A stretch of 57,869 nucleotides of DNA from an uncultured Oscillospiraceae bacterium (GCA_934590355.1 CAKTOX010000010.1:1-57869), one strand, 5' to 3'; positions 33,346 to 42,186 are shown, counted from the first letter of the stretch. Made by a program: numbers and translations. Notes: generated by a model from the sequence alone, not told the origin.

Positions 33346-33455
33346 AAAATTACAATGTAAGTGGTAAATAGTCAATGCCTTGACTGAAGAAATCATACTA
33401 TATTCGCAAAAGGTGAGAATATATTTTCTTTTTCTATGAAAATTACAAATACCCA

Positions 33456-33485
33456 TTGACCAAAGCGTGGTTTATGTGTTAATAT
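33456..33485 (+). promoter_or_regulatory. Promoter of the AraC-family gene
   Basis: TTGACC (33456-33461), 18 bp, TAATAT (33480-33485), 60 bp upstream of the ATG at 33545. Confidence 0.5.
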
Positions 33486-33544
33486 TTCTGTACCAAACAA
33501 TACAGAAAAAATTAAATCTTCCTTGTAAATGGGGTGTGATCTGA

Positions 33545-34399
33545 ATGAGCGAGCAGGTATCAAAGCTCAGAGTGCTTAATCAGTGTATAAGTCCGGCTTC
33601 CAAGACCGTTGGGCATCACCGCCATCGTGAACCGGAGCTTCTGCTGGTTACAAGCGGCGAGCTTCGCGCGCTGCTGAGTAACCGCGAGATCGTTCTGCGC
33701 GAGGGCGAGGGGCTGTTCATAAACGGCGGCGCACCGCACGGGATCGTTGCAAATTCTAAGGAGGGCGCAAATTTTATCTGCGTGAGCTTCAGCACCGACT
33801 GCATAGCCGGGCCGGACGACGTGCGGATGACAGCGCGCTATATTGATCCCATACTCAAGGCGCGCAGCTGCGATTACGTTCCTCTGCGCGGCAGCGGCTG
33901 GGCGAACGATATCTGCGATATGCTGCGCAGTATGCAGGCGGCATATTCGGCGAAGATGCCCGGCTATGAGCTGCGCCTTAAAATCATGGTGTCGGAGATC
34001 TGGCTGACGCTTTATGAAAACTGCGTGCCCGATCTGGATGACAAGCGCAGCGTTTCCCATACGGAGAAGGTGAGAATCGACATACTGCGCAGATTTATTC
34101 AGGAAAACTACGCCGAGAAGATCACCCTTGAGGACATTGCCGCCGCAGCGCACATAAGCCGCGGCGAGTGCTGCCGGATATTCAAGCGCCTGTATAACAC
34201 GACTCCGTTTCAGTACCTCGTGCACTACCGCCTGACCCGCAGCGTGTATTATCTGTCCGAGACCGACAAGAGCATATCCCAAATTGCCCAAAGCGTCGGC
34301 TTTTGCAGCAGCAGCTATTACACCAAGTGCTTCCGCTCGGAGTATAACTGCACTCCGCTCAAATTCCGTCAGGCGCAGCACCGCCTTGTCGAGATATAA
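33545..34399 (+). CDS. AraC-family regulator with cupin sensor domain
   Basis: A 284-residue protein: an N-terminal cupin-like domain (HHRHREPELLLVTSGELRALLS, then GLFINGGAPHGIVANS) and a C-terminal double HTH of AraC type, with ITLEDIAAAAHISRGECCRIFKR followed by the second helix-turn-helix ISQIAQSVGFCSSSYYTKCF. It diverges from the cyclodeaminase-like gene and is the likely activator of that gene or of the shared motif sites. The ribosome binding site GGGGTGTGAT is close to the ATG. Its ligand is unknown. Confidence 0.92.
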   Translation: MSEQVSKLRVLNQCISPASKTVGHHRHREPELLLVTSGELRALLSNREIVLREGEGLFINGGAPHGIVANSKEGANFICVSFSTDCIAGPDDVRMTARYIDPILKARSCDYVPLRGSGWANDICDMLRSMQAAYSAKMPGYELRLKIMVSEIWLTLYENCVPDLDDKRSVSHTEKVRIDILRRFIQENYAEKITLEDIAAAAHISRGECCRIFKRLYNTTPFQYLVHYRLTRSVYYLSETDKSISQIAQSVGFCSSSYYTKCFRSEYNCTPLKFRQAQHRLVEI

Positions 34400-34423
34400 T
34401 GCCGTAAACCTCATAACACCTTA

Positions 34424-34469
34424 AAAAGCAGCTCCGCGGTCTAAAAGCCGTGGGGCTGCTTGAGTTTTT
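34424..34469 (+). terminator. Terminator of the AraC-family gene
   Basis: AAGCAGCTCCGCGG pairs imperfectly with CCGTGGGGCTGCTT, followed by GAGTTTTTA. Confidence 0.85.
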
Positions 34470-34495
34470 ATATTATGTATGGCCTCGGCAGCAGT

Positions 34496-34525
34496 AAACC
34501 GGCGCCCCGATCGGGGTGCCGGTCT
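34496..34525 (-). terminator. Terminator of the folC-ruvX operon
   Basis: ACCGGCGCCCCGATCGGGGTGCCGGT is a near-perfect hairpin ten bases past the ruvX stop on the minus strand; the T-run on that side is short (TTTA). Confidence 0.7.
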
Positions 34526-34535
34526 TCGTTAAATA

Positions 34536-34943
34536 TCATAGCGTCCCGAGGTAGCCCTCGAGGATCAGGCTTGCCGCGACCGCGTCGACGGTCTTGCGGT
34601 GCTTTTTTTCTTTTTTGCCGTTTGCGTGCAAGATCGCGTGCGCCTCGACGCTGCTGCGCCGCTCGTCCCACATGACGACGGGGATGTCGCATCTCTCGCC
34701 GAGCAGTGCCGCAAATGCACGGCATTTCTCGGCTCGCGGCCCCTCGCTGCCGTCCATGTTCTTCGGCAGACCGAGCACGAAGCGCTGCACGTTGCGTGCC
34801 TTTGCCGCGGCCGCTATCTCGTCGGCAAGCGCGGCGGGATCCCACTGATTTACCGTCCATGCCTCGCCCACGAGGATGTTCATTTCGTCCGAAACGGCGA
34901 GCCCCGTGCGGGCGTCGCCGTAGTCAATGCCCATAATTCTCAT
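34536..34943 (-). CDS. ruvX: Putative pre-16S rRNA nuclease / Holliday junction resolvase (YqgF/RuvX)
   Basis: A 135-residue RNase H-fold nuclease. GIDYGDARTGLAVSD carries the first catalytic Asp, VLGLPKNMDGSEG is the family's GLP motif, and MWDERRSSVEA and the final KKHRKTVDAVAASLILEGYL carry the other acidic residues. YqgF proteins process the 5' end of 16S rRNA and have been proposed as resolvases. It starts four bases after folC ends, in a minus-strand operon. Confidence 0.95.
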   Translation of the reverse strand: MRIMGIDYGDARTGLAVSDEMNILVGEAWTVNQWDPAALADEIAAAAKARNVQRFVLGLPKNMDGSEGPRAEKCRAFAALLGERCDIPVVMWDERRSSVEAHAILHANGKKEKKHRKTVDAVAASLILEGYLGTL

Positions 34944-34947
34944 GCCT

Positions 34948-36219
34948 TCACCTCAATCCGAAGCAGGCGCGGACATCGCCGCAAATGTACAGCGAGCCGA
35001 ACGCGCAGACCATCGCACCCTTTTCGCGCGCCTTGTCCTGCGCAAGCTCGACTCCGTCCTCGATGCTGCCCGCCGTTTCGGTCTCACAGCCGGCGGCTGC
35101 GAAAAGCCCGGCAAGCTCCTCGGCGGGGAGTGCGCGCTCGGAATCGGGAGTTACGCATACGACCGAGGAAAACAGCGGTGCAAGCGTTTTGACTATGCTG
35201 CGGTAGTCCTTATCTTTCAGCACGCCCGCAAGAGCAACGCGCTCGCAGTCGGGGAAATAGTGCTCCGTGCACTCCCTGAGCGCCGCCGCGCACTGCAGAT
35301 TATGCCCCCCGTCGAGCACGAACCACGGCTCATCGGCGTGAAGCACCTCAAAGCGCGCGGGCCACGCGACGGAATACAGTCCCGACTCAACGGCGTCGTG
35401 GTCTATCTCCCAGCCCTGCCTGCGCAGGACCTCTATCGTTTCGAGCACCGTCGCCGCATTGCGAAGCTGATGCGCGCCCAGAAGCGGGATGGCATAGCTC
35501 TCGCCGCCGTAGGAAAACACCTGACCGTCGATGCTGTCAAACTCGATGCTTATGTCGTCAAAATCCGGCACGATGAGCTCCGCGCTTTTCTCGCGGCAAA
35601 CCTCGCGCACGGTCTCCATCGTCTCGCCGTACTGCTGATACAGCACGACCGCCGCGCCGTATTTTATGATGCCCGCCTTTTCGTAGGCGATGCTCTCGAG
35701 CGTGTCGCCGAGTATCGCGGTGTGGTCAAGTCCGATGTTTGCGATGACGCAGCATTCGGGGCAGGGGATGGCGTTCGTCGCGTCGCAGCGCCCGCCCAGT
35801 CCGACCTCGAGCACGACGATGTCGCAGCCGGAGTCGGCAAACCATCTCAGCGCCGCCGCCGTCATCATCTCAAACTCCGTCGGGTGCTCGTCCATCGCGT
35901 CCGCGTGCCGCCGCAGCTCCGTCACGATCTCGGCAAGCTCGGCGTCCGAGATCTGCTCGCCGTTTATCTGCATTCTCTCGTTAAAGCGTCGCAGATAGGG
36001 CGAGGTGAAAAGTCCGGTCTTGAGTCCGGCTCTTTTGAGAACGCTTGCGAGCATGGCGCAGATGCTGCCCTTGCCGTTCGTGCCGGCAACGTGGACGAAC
36101 TTTAGCTCCGCCTGCGGATTTCCCATGCGCGAGAGCAGCTCCGTCACGCGCTCGAGCCCGAGCCGCGACTTGCGCCAGGACGAGCCGTTTATGTATTCAA
36201 GTGCCTGTTTATAGTCCAT
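34948..36219 (-). CDS. folC: Folylpolyglutamate synthase/dihydrofolate synthase
   Basis: A 423-residue Mur-ligase-family enzyme that adds glutamate to folates. The P-loop is HVAGTNGKGSICAML, preceded by GLERVTELLSRMGNPQ. FTSPYLRRFNERMQINGEQI and VVLEVGLGGRCDATNAI are FolC motifs, as is the C-terminal FVLDGGHNLQCAAAL (Asp and His contacts). Full family length. It lies between the hydrolase (11 bp upstream) and ruvX (4 bp downstream) in one operon. Confidence 0.95.
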   Translation of the reverse strand: MDYKQALEYINGSSWRKSRLGLERVTELLSRMGNPQAELKFVHVAGTNGKGSICAMLASVLKRAGLKTGLFTSPYLRRFNERMQINGEQISDAELAEIVTELRRHADAMDEHPTEFEMMTAAALRWFADSGCDIVVLEVGLGGRCDATNAIPCPECCVIANIGLDHTAILGDTLESIAYEKAGIIKYGAAVVLYQQYGETMETVREVCREKSAELIVPDFDDISIEFDSIDGQVFSYGGESYAIPLLGAHQLRNAATVLETIEVLRRQGWEIDHDAVESGLYSVAWPARFEVLHADEPWFVLDGGHNLQCAAALRECTEHYFPDCERVALAGVLKDKDYRSIVKTLAPLFSSVVCVTPDSERALPAEELAGLFAAAGCETETAGSIEDGVELAQDKAREKGAMVCAFGSLYICGDVRACFGLR

Positions 36220-36229
36220 TTTGCGCCTT

Positions 36230-37132
36230 TCACTGAATGTATTTGCCTATGAACGCGTCGAGCTTCTCGGCGTATTCGTTCGGGTGGGTGAACATCGTTT
36301 CAATATGCCGCGTGCCGCTTGTGAACAGGTGATCCTTGTCGTTCGGGCACAATTCATATGCGCGCGGCGCGTTTTCAAACGGCACCGTCGGGTCGTCCTC
36401 ACCGTGCACGAAAAGCATGGGCTGCGTGCTGCGCTTAATGTTCTCGGAAACGTCCGTGTCGGCAACGTCATAGCCCGCAATGCGCCTGTTCATCGCCGTT
36501 ATGAGCCCGTACAGCGGGCCGAGCTGCGATTTGAGGATGGGGCGGGCGTCGGTGAAGCCGCTGTCCTCGACGGTGAATTTAACGATATCGGGAACGCGGT
36601 CGCTCATCTTCATGACGGTCGCGCCGCCGAGGGAAAAGCCGTGCATCACGACGCTCACGTCGCTGCCGAACTCGCTCTCCAAAAACCCGAGCCAGCGCAG
36701 GCAGTCGGCGCTTTCGAACACGTCATAGCCGAACCACTTGCCGCCGCTGACACCGGAGGCGGTGTTGTCGGGCGCGAACACGTCAAAGCCGCGGCTGTGG
36801 TAAAACTCAAGCAGCATACCCGCGGTCTCGGCGTGCTCGGAATGGTAGCCGTGCACTATGAACGCGATCCTTTTGCTTAATTTCGCGCCGCAGGGGAAGT
36901 AATAGCCGTGCAGCGTTTCGCCGCGCTCGGAGGTGAGCGTGTAGCACAGATGCACCTGCTGCCGCAGTGCGTCGGCTCTTGCGTCGCGCCAGACGTAGTA
37001 TTCCGGCAGATGCATTTTCTTATCCAGCAGCGCGTTGAGCAGCGGCGGCCTTTTGCGCGCGAACACGAAGTGATATATGTCTATCGCCGCAAGTGCGGGT
37101 ATCCCGAGTGCGGCAAGCCAAAGCTTACTCAT
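36230..37132 (-). CDS. Alpha/beta hydrolase (BAAT/DAP-type), membrane-anchored
   Basis: A 300-residue serine hydrolase. The nucleophile is S167 in VVMHGFSLGGATVM; the acid and base are probably the Asp in VHGEDDPTVPF and the His in SGTRHIETM. Residues 5-25 form a hydrophobic N-terminal helix that may anchor it to the membrane. IAFIVHGYHSEHAETAG is the oxyanion-hole strand. The substrate is unknown. It starts one base after the stop of the transporter upstream, so the two are co-transcribed. Confidence 0.88.
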   Translation of the reverse strand: MSKLWLAALGIPALAAIDIYHFVFARKRPPLLNALLDKKMHLPEYYVWRDARADALRQQVHLCYTLTSERGETLHGYYFPCGAKLSKRIAFIVHGYHSEHAETAGMLLEFYHSRGFDVFAPDNTASGVSGGKWFGYDVFESADCLRWLGFLESEFGSDVSVVMHGFSLGGATVMKMSDRVPDIVKFTVEDSGFTDARPILKSQLGPLYGLITAMNRRIAGYDVADTDVSENIKRSTQPMLFVHGEDDPTVPFENAPRAYELCPNDKDHLFTSGTRHIETMFTHPNEYAEKLDAFIGKYIQ

Positions 37133-37133
37133 A

Positions 37134-38291
37134 TCAGTTCACCGGCAGCACGGCGCCGACGCTCGAGAGTATCGAGAACGCGACGACGAGTATCTGGAAC
37201 GCGAGCGAGCCGAATTTGCCGCAGATGGGGGAAGCGCCGGTGCGCTTGCGCGAGCGGTTGTAGGCGATGATGATGCCGATGCCGGTCACGATCTGAATGA
37301 CGCTGGCAAAGCGGGTGAAGCCGACGAAGCTGCTCACTCCGAACAGTGCGAGCACGAGGCAGGGCGCGGACGCCAGCAGCCAGCAGAGATTTTTGTTCCA
37401 GCCGGTCTGCTCGCCGACTATATCGCGCAGGTTGAGGGTGTTCGCCCAGAACGAGGTCGCAAGAGCCAGCAGCGTGAACACGTAGCCGACGATGGCGACC
37501 CAGCCGCCGAGGTGACGCGAAAGGTCAACGAGAGCGCCGTCCTCGGTGATATCCTTGCCCGCGCCGAGCAGGGTCATGAGGGTTATAATAAATATAAGTA
37601 AGAGGTTGATGGCAAGACCCGTGGCAATTGCGGCGCGGATGCGCTTTGCATCGCCGCGCAGACCCTTTACGACCTGCGGGGTGCTCATAACGGCCGAGAG
37701 CGAGAACGAGACCATGCCGAACAGTGCCAGCGCGTTGTTAAAGCCGTGCCAGCCGGTGGGCAGGGCGGAGGTGCTGCGGATAACGGTAGCGCCGAAGAGG
37801 ATACCCACGACGCCGATCATGCTGATTATCGCAAGCTTCTCGCAGATGCCGACGAGCTTCATGCCGACGAAAACGACGCCCGCGCCGATGACGTAGAAGA
37901 TGAGCATACCCACGATATCGGGCAGCCCCAGCCAGTTTTTGAAAACCGCGGCGGCGCCGGTGAGGAATGCGCTGACGTTAACGATGACGGAAACGCCGAG
38001 CAGGATAAACGCCGTCCATGTGAAGACAGTCTTGATCTTGCCGGAGAAAAGCTCCGCGTCGAAGCACTTGACAAACTGTGCGCCGTTGTTGTTGAGGCTC
38101 AGCTCCGCAATGAGAAAATGCAGAACGAGCGCGACCGCGTAGCCGATGAGCAGGATGAGCAGAGTCTCGCGGAAGCTGTTGTGCGCGGCGAGATAGGGCA
38201 CGGAGAGTATGCCCGCGCCGACACCGTGACCTACGATAATACTTGCTGCCTCGAAGAATGTAAGTTCTGATTCGCCGTTTATCTTTGCCAT
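37134..38291 (-). CDS. Amino-acid permease (HAAAP/aromatic amino-acid family)
   Basis: A 385-residue transporter with about 11 hydrophobic segments. The N-terminal EAASIIVGHGVGAGILSVPYL is the helix-1 GxGxxGILxxP signature of the LeuT-fold hydroxy/aromatic amino-acid permease family. FSLSAVMSTPQVVKGLRGDAKRIRAAI is the typical helix-6/loop region. It is first in the minus-strand operon leading to folC and ruvX. The ribosome binding site GAAGGGG is close to the ATG. Substrate not determined. Confidence 0.85.
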   Translation of the reverse strand: MAKINGESELTFFEAASIIVGHGVGAGILSVPYLAAHNSFRETLLILLIGYAVALVLHFLIAELSLNNNGAQFVKCFDAELFSGKIKTVFTWTAFILLGVSVIVNVSAFLTGAAAVFKNWLGLPDIVGMLIFYVIGAGVVFVGMKLVGICEKLAIISMIGVVGILFGATVIRSTSALPTGWHGFNNALALFGMVSFSLSAVMSTPQVVKGLRGDAKRIRAAIATGLAINLLLIFIITLMTLLGAGKDITEDGALVDLSRHLGGWVAIVGYVFTLLALATSFWANTLNLRDIVGEQTGWNKNLCWLLASAPCLVLALFGVSSFVGFTRFASVIQIVTGIGIIIAYNRSRKRTGASPICGKFGSLAFQILVVAFSILSSVGAVLPVN

Positions 38292-38501
38292 ATGATTGAC
38301 CCCTTCGAAAGTGTTGGTTTATGTAGTTTAACATAACTTTAAACAAATGGCAACTACCACAATATATAGTGTTACCGCCCCCCCGCGTCGCAACATATGC
38401 CACATGTAGATTATAATGCCGTTAAAGTATAGCTGATTTGCCCCTCTCGGAGGGAAACCCTTGTCAAAATAACGAAATCTCATTTCATGGTAAAATAGCT
38501 A

Positions 38502-38530
38502 TTGATTTTATGAATAAATTGTGATACTAT
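38502..38530 (+). promoter_or_regulatory. Promoter of the SipW gene
   Basis: TTGATT (38502-38507), 17 bp, TACTAT (38525-38530), 40 bp upstream of the GTG start. Confidence 0.5.
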
Positions 38531-38570
38531 TTGTACACCTGAGTTTACAGAAATTTCAGAGGAGAATACA

Positions 38571-39113
38571 GTGTCAAAGGGAATTAAGAAGCTTTGCTCG
38601 GTGCTGTCGACGGTGCTTGTCATCGTTGCGGTGCTGTTGGCGGTGGCGCTCGTTGGCGTGCGCGTCGTGGGCTATACGCCGTATACGATTCTGTCCGGCT
38701 CGATGGAGCCGACGTATCACGTTGGGTCGCTTATTTATGTGAAAAAGGTCGATACCTCCACGCTTGAGGTCGGAGACCCGATAACCTTCGCGCTGAGCGA
38801 GGACACGATAGCGACGCACAGGATAGTCGAGGTCGTGCCCGATGAGGAGGATGCGAGCGTTATCCGCTTCCGCACGAAGGGCGACGCGAACGAAACGGTC
38901 GACGGAGCGCTTGTGCATTATAAGAACGTGCTCGGCAAGCCCGTGTTCACGATACCGTACCTCGGCTACGTTGCCGATTATATTCAGCATCCCCCCGGAA
39001 TGTACACGGCGATCGCCGCGGGCGTGATACTGCTGCTTCTCGTTTTTGTGCCCGATATGTTCGACGACGAGAAGAAAAAGAAGAAGGAAAACCCCGCCGC
39101 GGAGGAAAAATAA
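38571..39113 (+). CDS. sipW: ER-type signal peptidase I (SipW-like)
   Basis: A 180-residue signal peptidase of the archaeal/ER class: the catalytic serine is S44 in ILSGSMEPTYH, and the general base is H83 in IATHRIVE instead of the lysine of ordinary SPases. Two membrane helices (about 12-32 and 143-162) flank the active domain. The start is a GTG at 38571 with GAGGAG before it. In Bacillus, SipW processes the biofilm fibre proteins TasA and TapA. The five downstream proteins with AYxTD-type signal ends are the expected clients. Confidence 0.95.
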   Translation: MSKGIKKLCSVLSTVLVIVAVLLAVALVGVRVVGYTPYTILSGSMEPTYHVGSLIYVKKVDTSTLEVGDPITFALSEDTIATHRIVEVVPDEEDASVIRFRTKGDANETVDGALVHYKNVLGKPVFTIPYLGYVADYIQHPPGMYTAIAAGVILLLLVFVPDMFDDEKKKKKENPAAEEK

Positions 39114-39213
39114 TTTCCAATCCGTCATAATTTGCACGTTTTGCGACATAATTCGTCAAAAAAACACTCCCCGCGCGTGGTATTATGGTGGTATCATATT
39201 TGTAAGTAGGTAA

Positions 39214-39612
39214 ATGAGCGATCACGATTTGGAGCTGACCTATTTTGCGCAGCGGCTTCGCTGCAACATGACGAAGCAGGAGCGGCATCTTTGGTATGAC
39301 TTCCTGAAGCTGCTTCCGCAGCAGTTTAAGCGCCAAAAGGTCATAGGGCGCTATATAGTTGATTTTTACTGCGCGGGCGCAAAGCTCGTCGTGGAGCTTG
39401 ACGGCTCGCAGCATTTTGAGCCGCAGGGGCTTGAGTATGACGCTCGCCGAGATGATTACCTGCGCGGCTTGGGGCTGACGGTCAAGCGGTATTCAAACCT
39501 CGATGTCATGCGAAACTTTGAAGGAGTGTGCACGGATATACTGATGTATCTCGACACCTCATCCGGCTCGGCTGACGCCGACCCACCTTCCCCTCGAGGG
39601 GAAGGCAAATAG
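39214..39612 (+). CDS. DUF559-family endonuclease-like protein
   Basis: A 132-residue protein of the DUF559 (Vsr/restriction-endonuclease-like) family. NMTKQERHLWYDFLKLLPQQFKRQKVIG is the family's N-terminus; the PD-(D/E)XK-like core is YIVDFYCAGAKLVVELDGSQH. It ends with GLTVKRYSNLDVMRNFEGVC. The last 18 codons (from TSSGSADADPPS to GEGK) are encoded by the palindromic repeat family found between the next genes. There is no good ribosome binding site. It lies between sipW and its likely substrates, so it looks like an insertion. Function unproven. Confidence 0.8.
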   Translation: MSDHDLELTYFAQRLRCNMTKQERHLWYDFLKLLPQQFKRQKVIGRYIVDFYCAGAKLVVELDGSQHFEPQGLEYDARRDDYLRGLGLTVKRYSNLDVMRNFEGVCTDILMYLDTSSGSADADPPSPRGEGK

Positions 39613-39680
39613 ACCGGAGTGCACCCCCTTGGCTTCCCCTTGAGGGGAAGCTGTCAGGCGCAAGCCTGACTGATGAGGTG
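39553..39680. repeat. Palindromic intergenic repeats R0/R1 after DUF559
   Basis: Inside the end of the DUF559 frame, GGCTCGGCTGACGCCGACCC with a CTTCCCCTCGAGGGGAAG palindrome (39553-39604) matches 42378-42425. Next, 39621-39680 holds GCACCCC, the hairpin CTTCCCCTTGAGGGGAAG, the hairpin GTCAGGCGCAAGCCTGAC and TGATGAGGTG. The same unit recurs at 41161-41215. Confidence 0.85.
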
Positions 39681-39754
39681 AAAAGGTAAATAACGCCCTT
39701 GGGCTTATTTAATAAGAGTGATTTAAAATTTTTTAGAAGAAGGAGAAAATTTGA

Positions 39755-40327
39755 ATGAAAAAGAAACTCATGACAGTTCTTGCTCTGGTTCTGGTCATCG
39801 CGCTGTCCGTCGCCGGTACATACGCATACCTGACCGATAGCAAGAGCGTAAAGAACACCTTCACCGTCGGTAAGGTTGCAATTACCATGGACGAGGCGGC
39901 AGTCAACGAGTACGGCGTCGCTGATGACAGCGCTCCCCGCGTCGCAGGAAACGAGTACAAGCTCGTTCCCGGCCATGAATACACCAAGGATCCTATTGTT
40001 CACTTCCAGGCAAAGAGCGAAGCTTCCTACCTCTTCGTTAAGGTCGAGAACGGCATTGCTGACATTGAGACAGGCACCACCATCGCAGATCAGATTAAAG
40101 CTAAAGGCTGGACTGCGCTTAACGGCGTGGCCAATGTTTACTACAAGCAGGTAGATGCCAACACCACTGAAAATCCAATTGACTACCCCGTATTTAACAG
40201 CTTCAAAATCGCAGATAATGCAAATACCGCTGATTATGGCACTGCTGAAATCGTTGTTACCGCATATGCAATTCAGGCAGACGGCTTTACAACCCCTGCT
40301 GCTGCATGGGCTGAAGTCTCTAAGTAA
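39755..40327 (+). CDS. TasA/CalY-like SipW-dependent fibre protein 1
   Basis: A 190-residue secreted protein. The signal MKKKLMTVLALVLVIALSVA is followed by GTYAYLTDSKSVKNTFTVG, the typical cleavage region and first strand of SipW-dependent TasA/CalY/camelysin proteins. The mature part is rich in beta-forming residues. There is no sortase motif, so it may polymerise into or associate with a fibre. It has the ribosome binding site AGAAGGAG. It is the first of four such proteins before the VWA gene; these differ strongly in their mature parts. Confidence 0.88.
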   Translation: MKKKLMTVLALVLVIALSVAGTYAYLTDSKSVKNTFTVGKVAITMDEAAVNEYGVADDSAPRVAGNEYKLVPGHEYTKDPIVHFQAKSEASYLFVKVENGIADIETGTTIADQIKAKGWTALNGVANVYYKQVDANTTENPIDYPVFNSFKIADNANTADYGTAEIVVTAYAIQADGFTTPAAAWAEVSK

Positions 40328-40332
40328 ATCCC

Positions 40333-40391
40333 GCACCCCATTGGCTCCCTTGCGCAAAGGGAGCTGTCAGCGAAGCTGACTGAGGGATCGT
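40333..40391. repeat. Palindromic intergenic repeat R2
   Basis: GCACCCCATTGGCTCCCTTG, then CGCAAAGGGAGC, the hairpin CTGTCAGCGAAGCTGAC and TGAGGGATCGT. Near-identical copies lie at 41068-41126 and 42300-42360. The architecture (two hairpins, GCACCCC start) parallels the R1/R4 type. Confidence 0.92.
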
Positions 40392-40495
40392 GCCGAACGC
40401 TCCCTCGCACCTGTTTTGGTATCGACCCGGCGCTGCCCGGTTAATACCCCACATACATACTTCCCGCGAATACTGAAGAAAGGAGGAAATTCAAA

Positions 40496-41062
40496 ATGAA
40501 GAAAAAATCCTTTGTTATGGTTCTGGCACTGGTTCTCGTGTTCGCAGTCGCAGTCGGCGGCGTCGTCGCATGGCTGACCGCAACGACCGGCTCTGTCGTG
40601 AACACCTTTACCGTAGGTGACATCAACATTGAGCTCAAGGAGAGCGACAATCTTGACCTCAAGATGGTTCCCGGCAACACTATCTACAAAGACCCGAAGG
40701 TCACTGTCAAGGCTAACTCCGAGGCTTGCTGGCTGTTCGTCAAGGTTGAGAAGGCAAATTGGAATGACAATCTGACCTATACCATCGAAAACAAGAATGG
40801 TTGGACTTTTTACAAGACCGATGGAAACGCCACCTACTACTATCAGAAAGTCGATGCAACAGGTGCTACGAAGCAAGAGATAACTGTTCTTGACGGCAAT
40901 GTAGTTAATGTGAGCGAAAATCTCGCTAAGGGCGAAATCACTGCTGCTAATCAGCCCACCCTGACCTTCACCGCAGCGGCTGTTCAGCAGGAGAATATCG
41001 CCACTGTTGAGAAGGCATTCGCACAGCTCCCCGCATCCTTCACCGGAGCAGTTGCCCCCTGA
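40496..41062 (+). CDS. TasA/CalY-like SipW-dependent fibre protein 2
   Basis: A 188-residue secreted protein with signal MKKKSFVMVLALVLVFAVAV followed by GGVVAWLTATTGSVVNTFTVGDINIEL. It shares with protein 1 the NTFTVG segment, the P-G-N/H-x-x-x-KDP segment (VPGNTIYKDPKV against VPGHEYTKDPIV) and LFVKVE, so the two are paralogues, about the same length. It has no anchor motif. AAGGAGG precedes the ATG. Flanked by repeats R2 and R3. Confidence 0.88.
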   Translation: MKKKSFVMVLALVLVFAVAVGGVVAWLTATTGSVVNTFTVGDINIELKESDNLDLKMVPGNTIYKDPKVTVKANSEACWLFVKVEKANWNDNLTYTIENKNGWTFYKTDGNATYYYQKVDATGATKQEITVLDGNVVNVSENLAKGEITAANQPTLTFTAAAVQQENIATVEKAFAQLPASFTGAVAP

Positions 41063-41067
41063 TTTCC

Positions 41068-41126
41068 GCACCCCATCGGCTCCCTTGCGCAAAGGGAGCT
41101 GTCAGCGAAGCTGACTGAGGGATCGT
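41068..41126. repeat. Palindromic intergenic repeat R3
   Basis: Copy of R2 with one change in the first 12 bases (CCCCATCGGC for CCCCATTGGC), starting six bases after the preceding gene stop. Confidence 0.92.
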
Positions 41127-41160
41127 AGAAAACCGATGCTCCCTCGGCTCGGCGCGTACC

Positions 41161-41215
41161 ACATTGGCTTCCCCTTGAGGGGAAGCTGTCAGGCGCAAGC
41201 CTGACTGATGAGGTG
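41161..41215. repeat. Palindromic intergenic repeat R4
   Basis: Copy of R1: hairpins CTTCCCCTTGAGGGGAAG and GTCAGGCGCAAGCCTGAC, ending TGATGAGGTG. Its neighbour is GGCTCGGCGCGTACC, a diverged form of the GGCTCGGCTGACGCC block. Confidence 0.92.
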
Positions 41216-41342
41216 GCCAAAAGCCCCTCGAATCCCACCGTTCCGCCCGCACCCCCACACTCGCGGGCCGAACCTATATCCCACACAAAATACAAAATAC
41301 AAAATACGAAATACGCAATATAATTTTTAGGGAGAAATTATA

Positions 41343-42146
41343 ATGAAGAAAAAAGTTATATCCATCGCGCTTGTAATTGCTCTCATAGCAGTTATAGCGG
41401 TCGGCTCCTTCGCTTACTTCACCGATAAGGACAATGCCACCAATACCTTCACCGTCGGTAATGTTGACATTAAGCTCATCGAGTCCACTTTCCATCGCGA
41501 AGGCAATGATAACAGCGGCGATATGTCTATCCCCGATCCCACCCAGACTGCAAATGGAATGAAATATGTAAAAGATGGTCACAAGGCGTTCACCGATGCT
41601 GAGATTCAGGAAAATGCAGAGACCTATCAGGAATACCTTGCAAAAGCTGGCGATCTGATGACTCCGGGTCGTGCTGCTGCAAAGTGCCCCTATGTTATCA
41701 ACACTGGCAAAACCGAAGCTTATGTGCGTATTCGCGTTCTCGTTCCTGCCGCAGCAAATAACGACTATGTTGCTGTTAAGGACGGCGGTGTTATAACCAA
41801 TCAGTGGTGCTCTACCTCGATGCTCAGCGGTGAGTTCGCCCCTGCTACAGGAGAGAATAAAACTCCTGTTATAAACAAGGGTGTTGTATACGAGGGTAAG
41901 ACATACGATGAGTATGTTTTCGTGCGCAATGAGGCTCTTGCTCCTAACGCAATGACTGAATGGAATGTTTGGAACTTCATAGGCATTGCCGCTGGTGCAG
42001 ACAATGCTGACATTCAGAAGGCAATTACCGCTGGCGCAATTACTGCTGACGGTTCCTTCGGCGTTCTCGTTTTTGCTGACGCAATTCAGGCAGAGGGCTT
42101 TGAAAATGCAGCCGCAGCTTTCGCAGTGTTTGACGCTCAGAAGTAA
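41343..42146 (+). CDS. TasA/CalY-like SipW-dependent fibre protein 3
   Basis: A 267-residue secreted protein. The signal MKKKVISIALVIALIAVIAV is followed by GSFAYFTDKDNATNTFTVGNVDIKLIEST, again of SipW type. It is longer than proteins 1 and 2. The TGKTEAYVRIRVLVPAAAN segment and the late WNVWNFIGIAAG are typical of larger camelysin-like members. It has no cell-wall anchor. The ribosome binding site AGGGAGAAA is close. The 3' flank begins a 394-bp gap filled with hairpins and repeats. Confidence 0.87.
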   Translation: MKKKVISIALVIALIAVIAVGSFAYFTDKDNATNTFTVGNVDIKLIESTFHREGNDNSGDMSIPDPTQTANGMKYVKDGHKAFTDAEIQENAETYQEYLAKAGDLMTPGRAAAKCPYVINTGKTEAYVRIRVLVPAAANNDYVAVKDGGVITNQWCSTSMLSGEFAPATGENKTPVINKGVVYEGKTYDEYVFVRNEALAPNAMTEWNVWNFIGIAAGADNADIQKAITAGAITADGSFGVLVFADAIQAEGFENAAAAFAVFDAQK

Positions 42147-42186
42147 TCCCACCACTTATCAAACAGCAAATACATAACCTATCAGT

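Noticed and set aside
33262..33456. N-terminal 65-residue extension of the cyclodeaminase-like protein
   Set aside because: It crosses the promoter and operator region; a GGAG site and family-like start occur at 33261.
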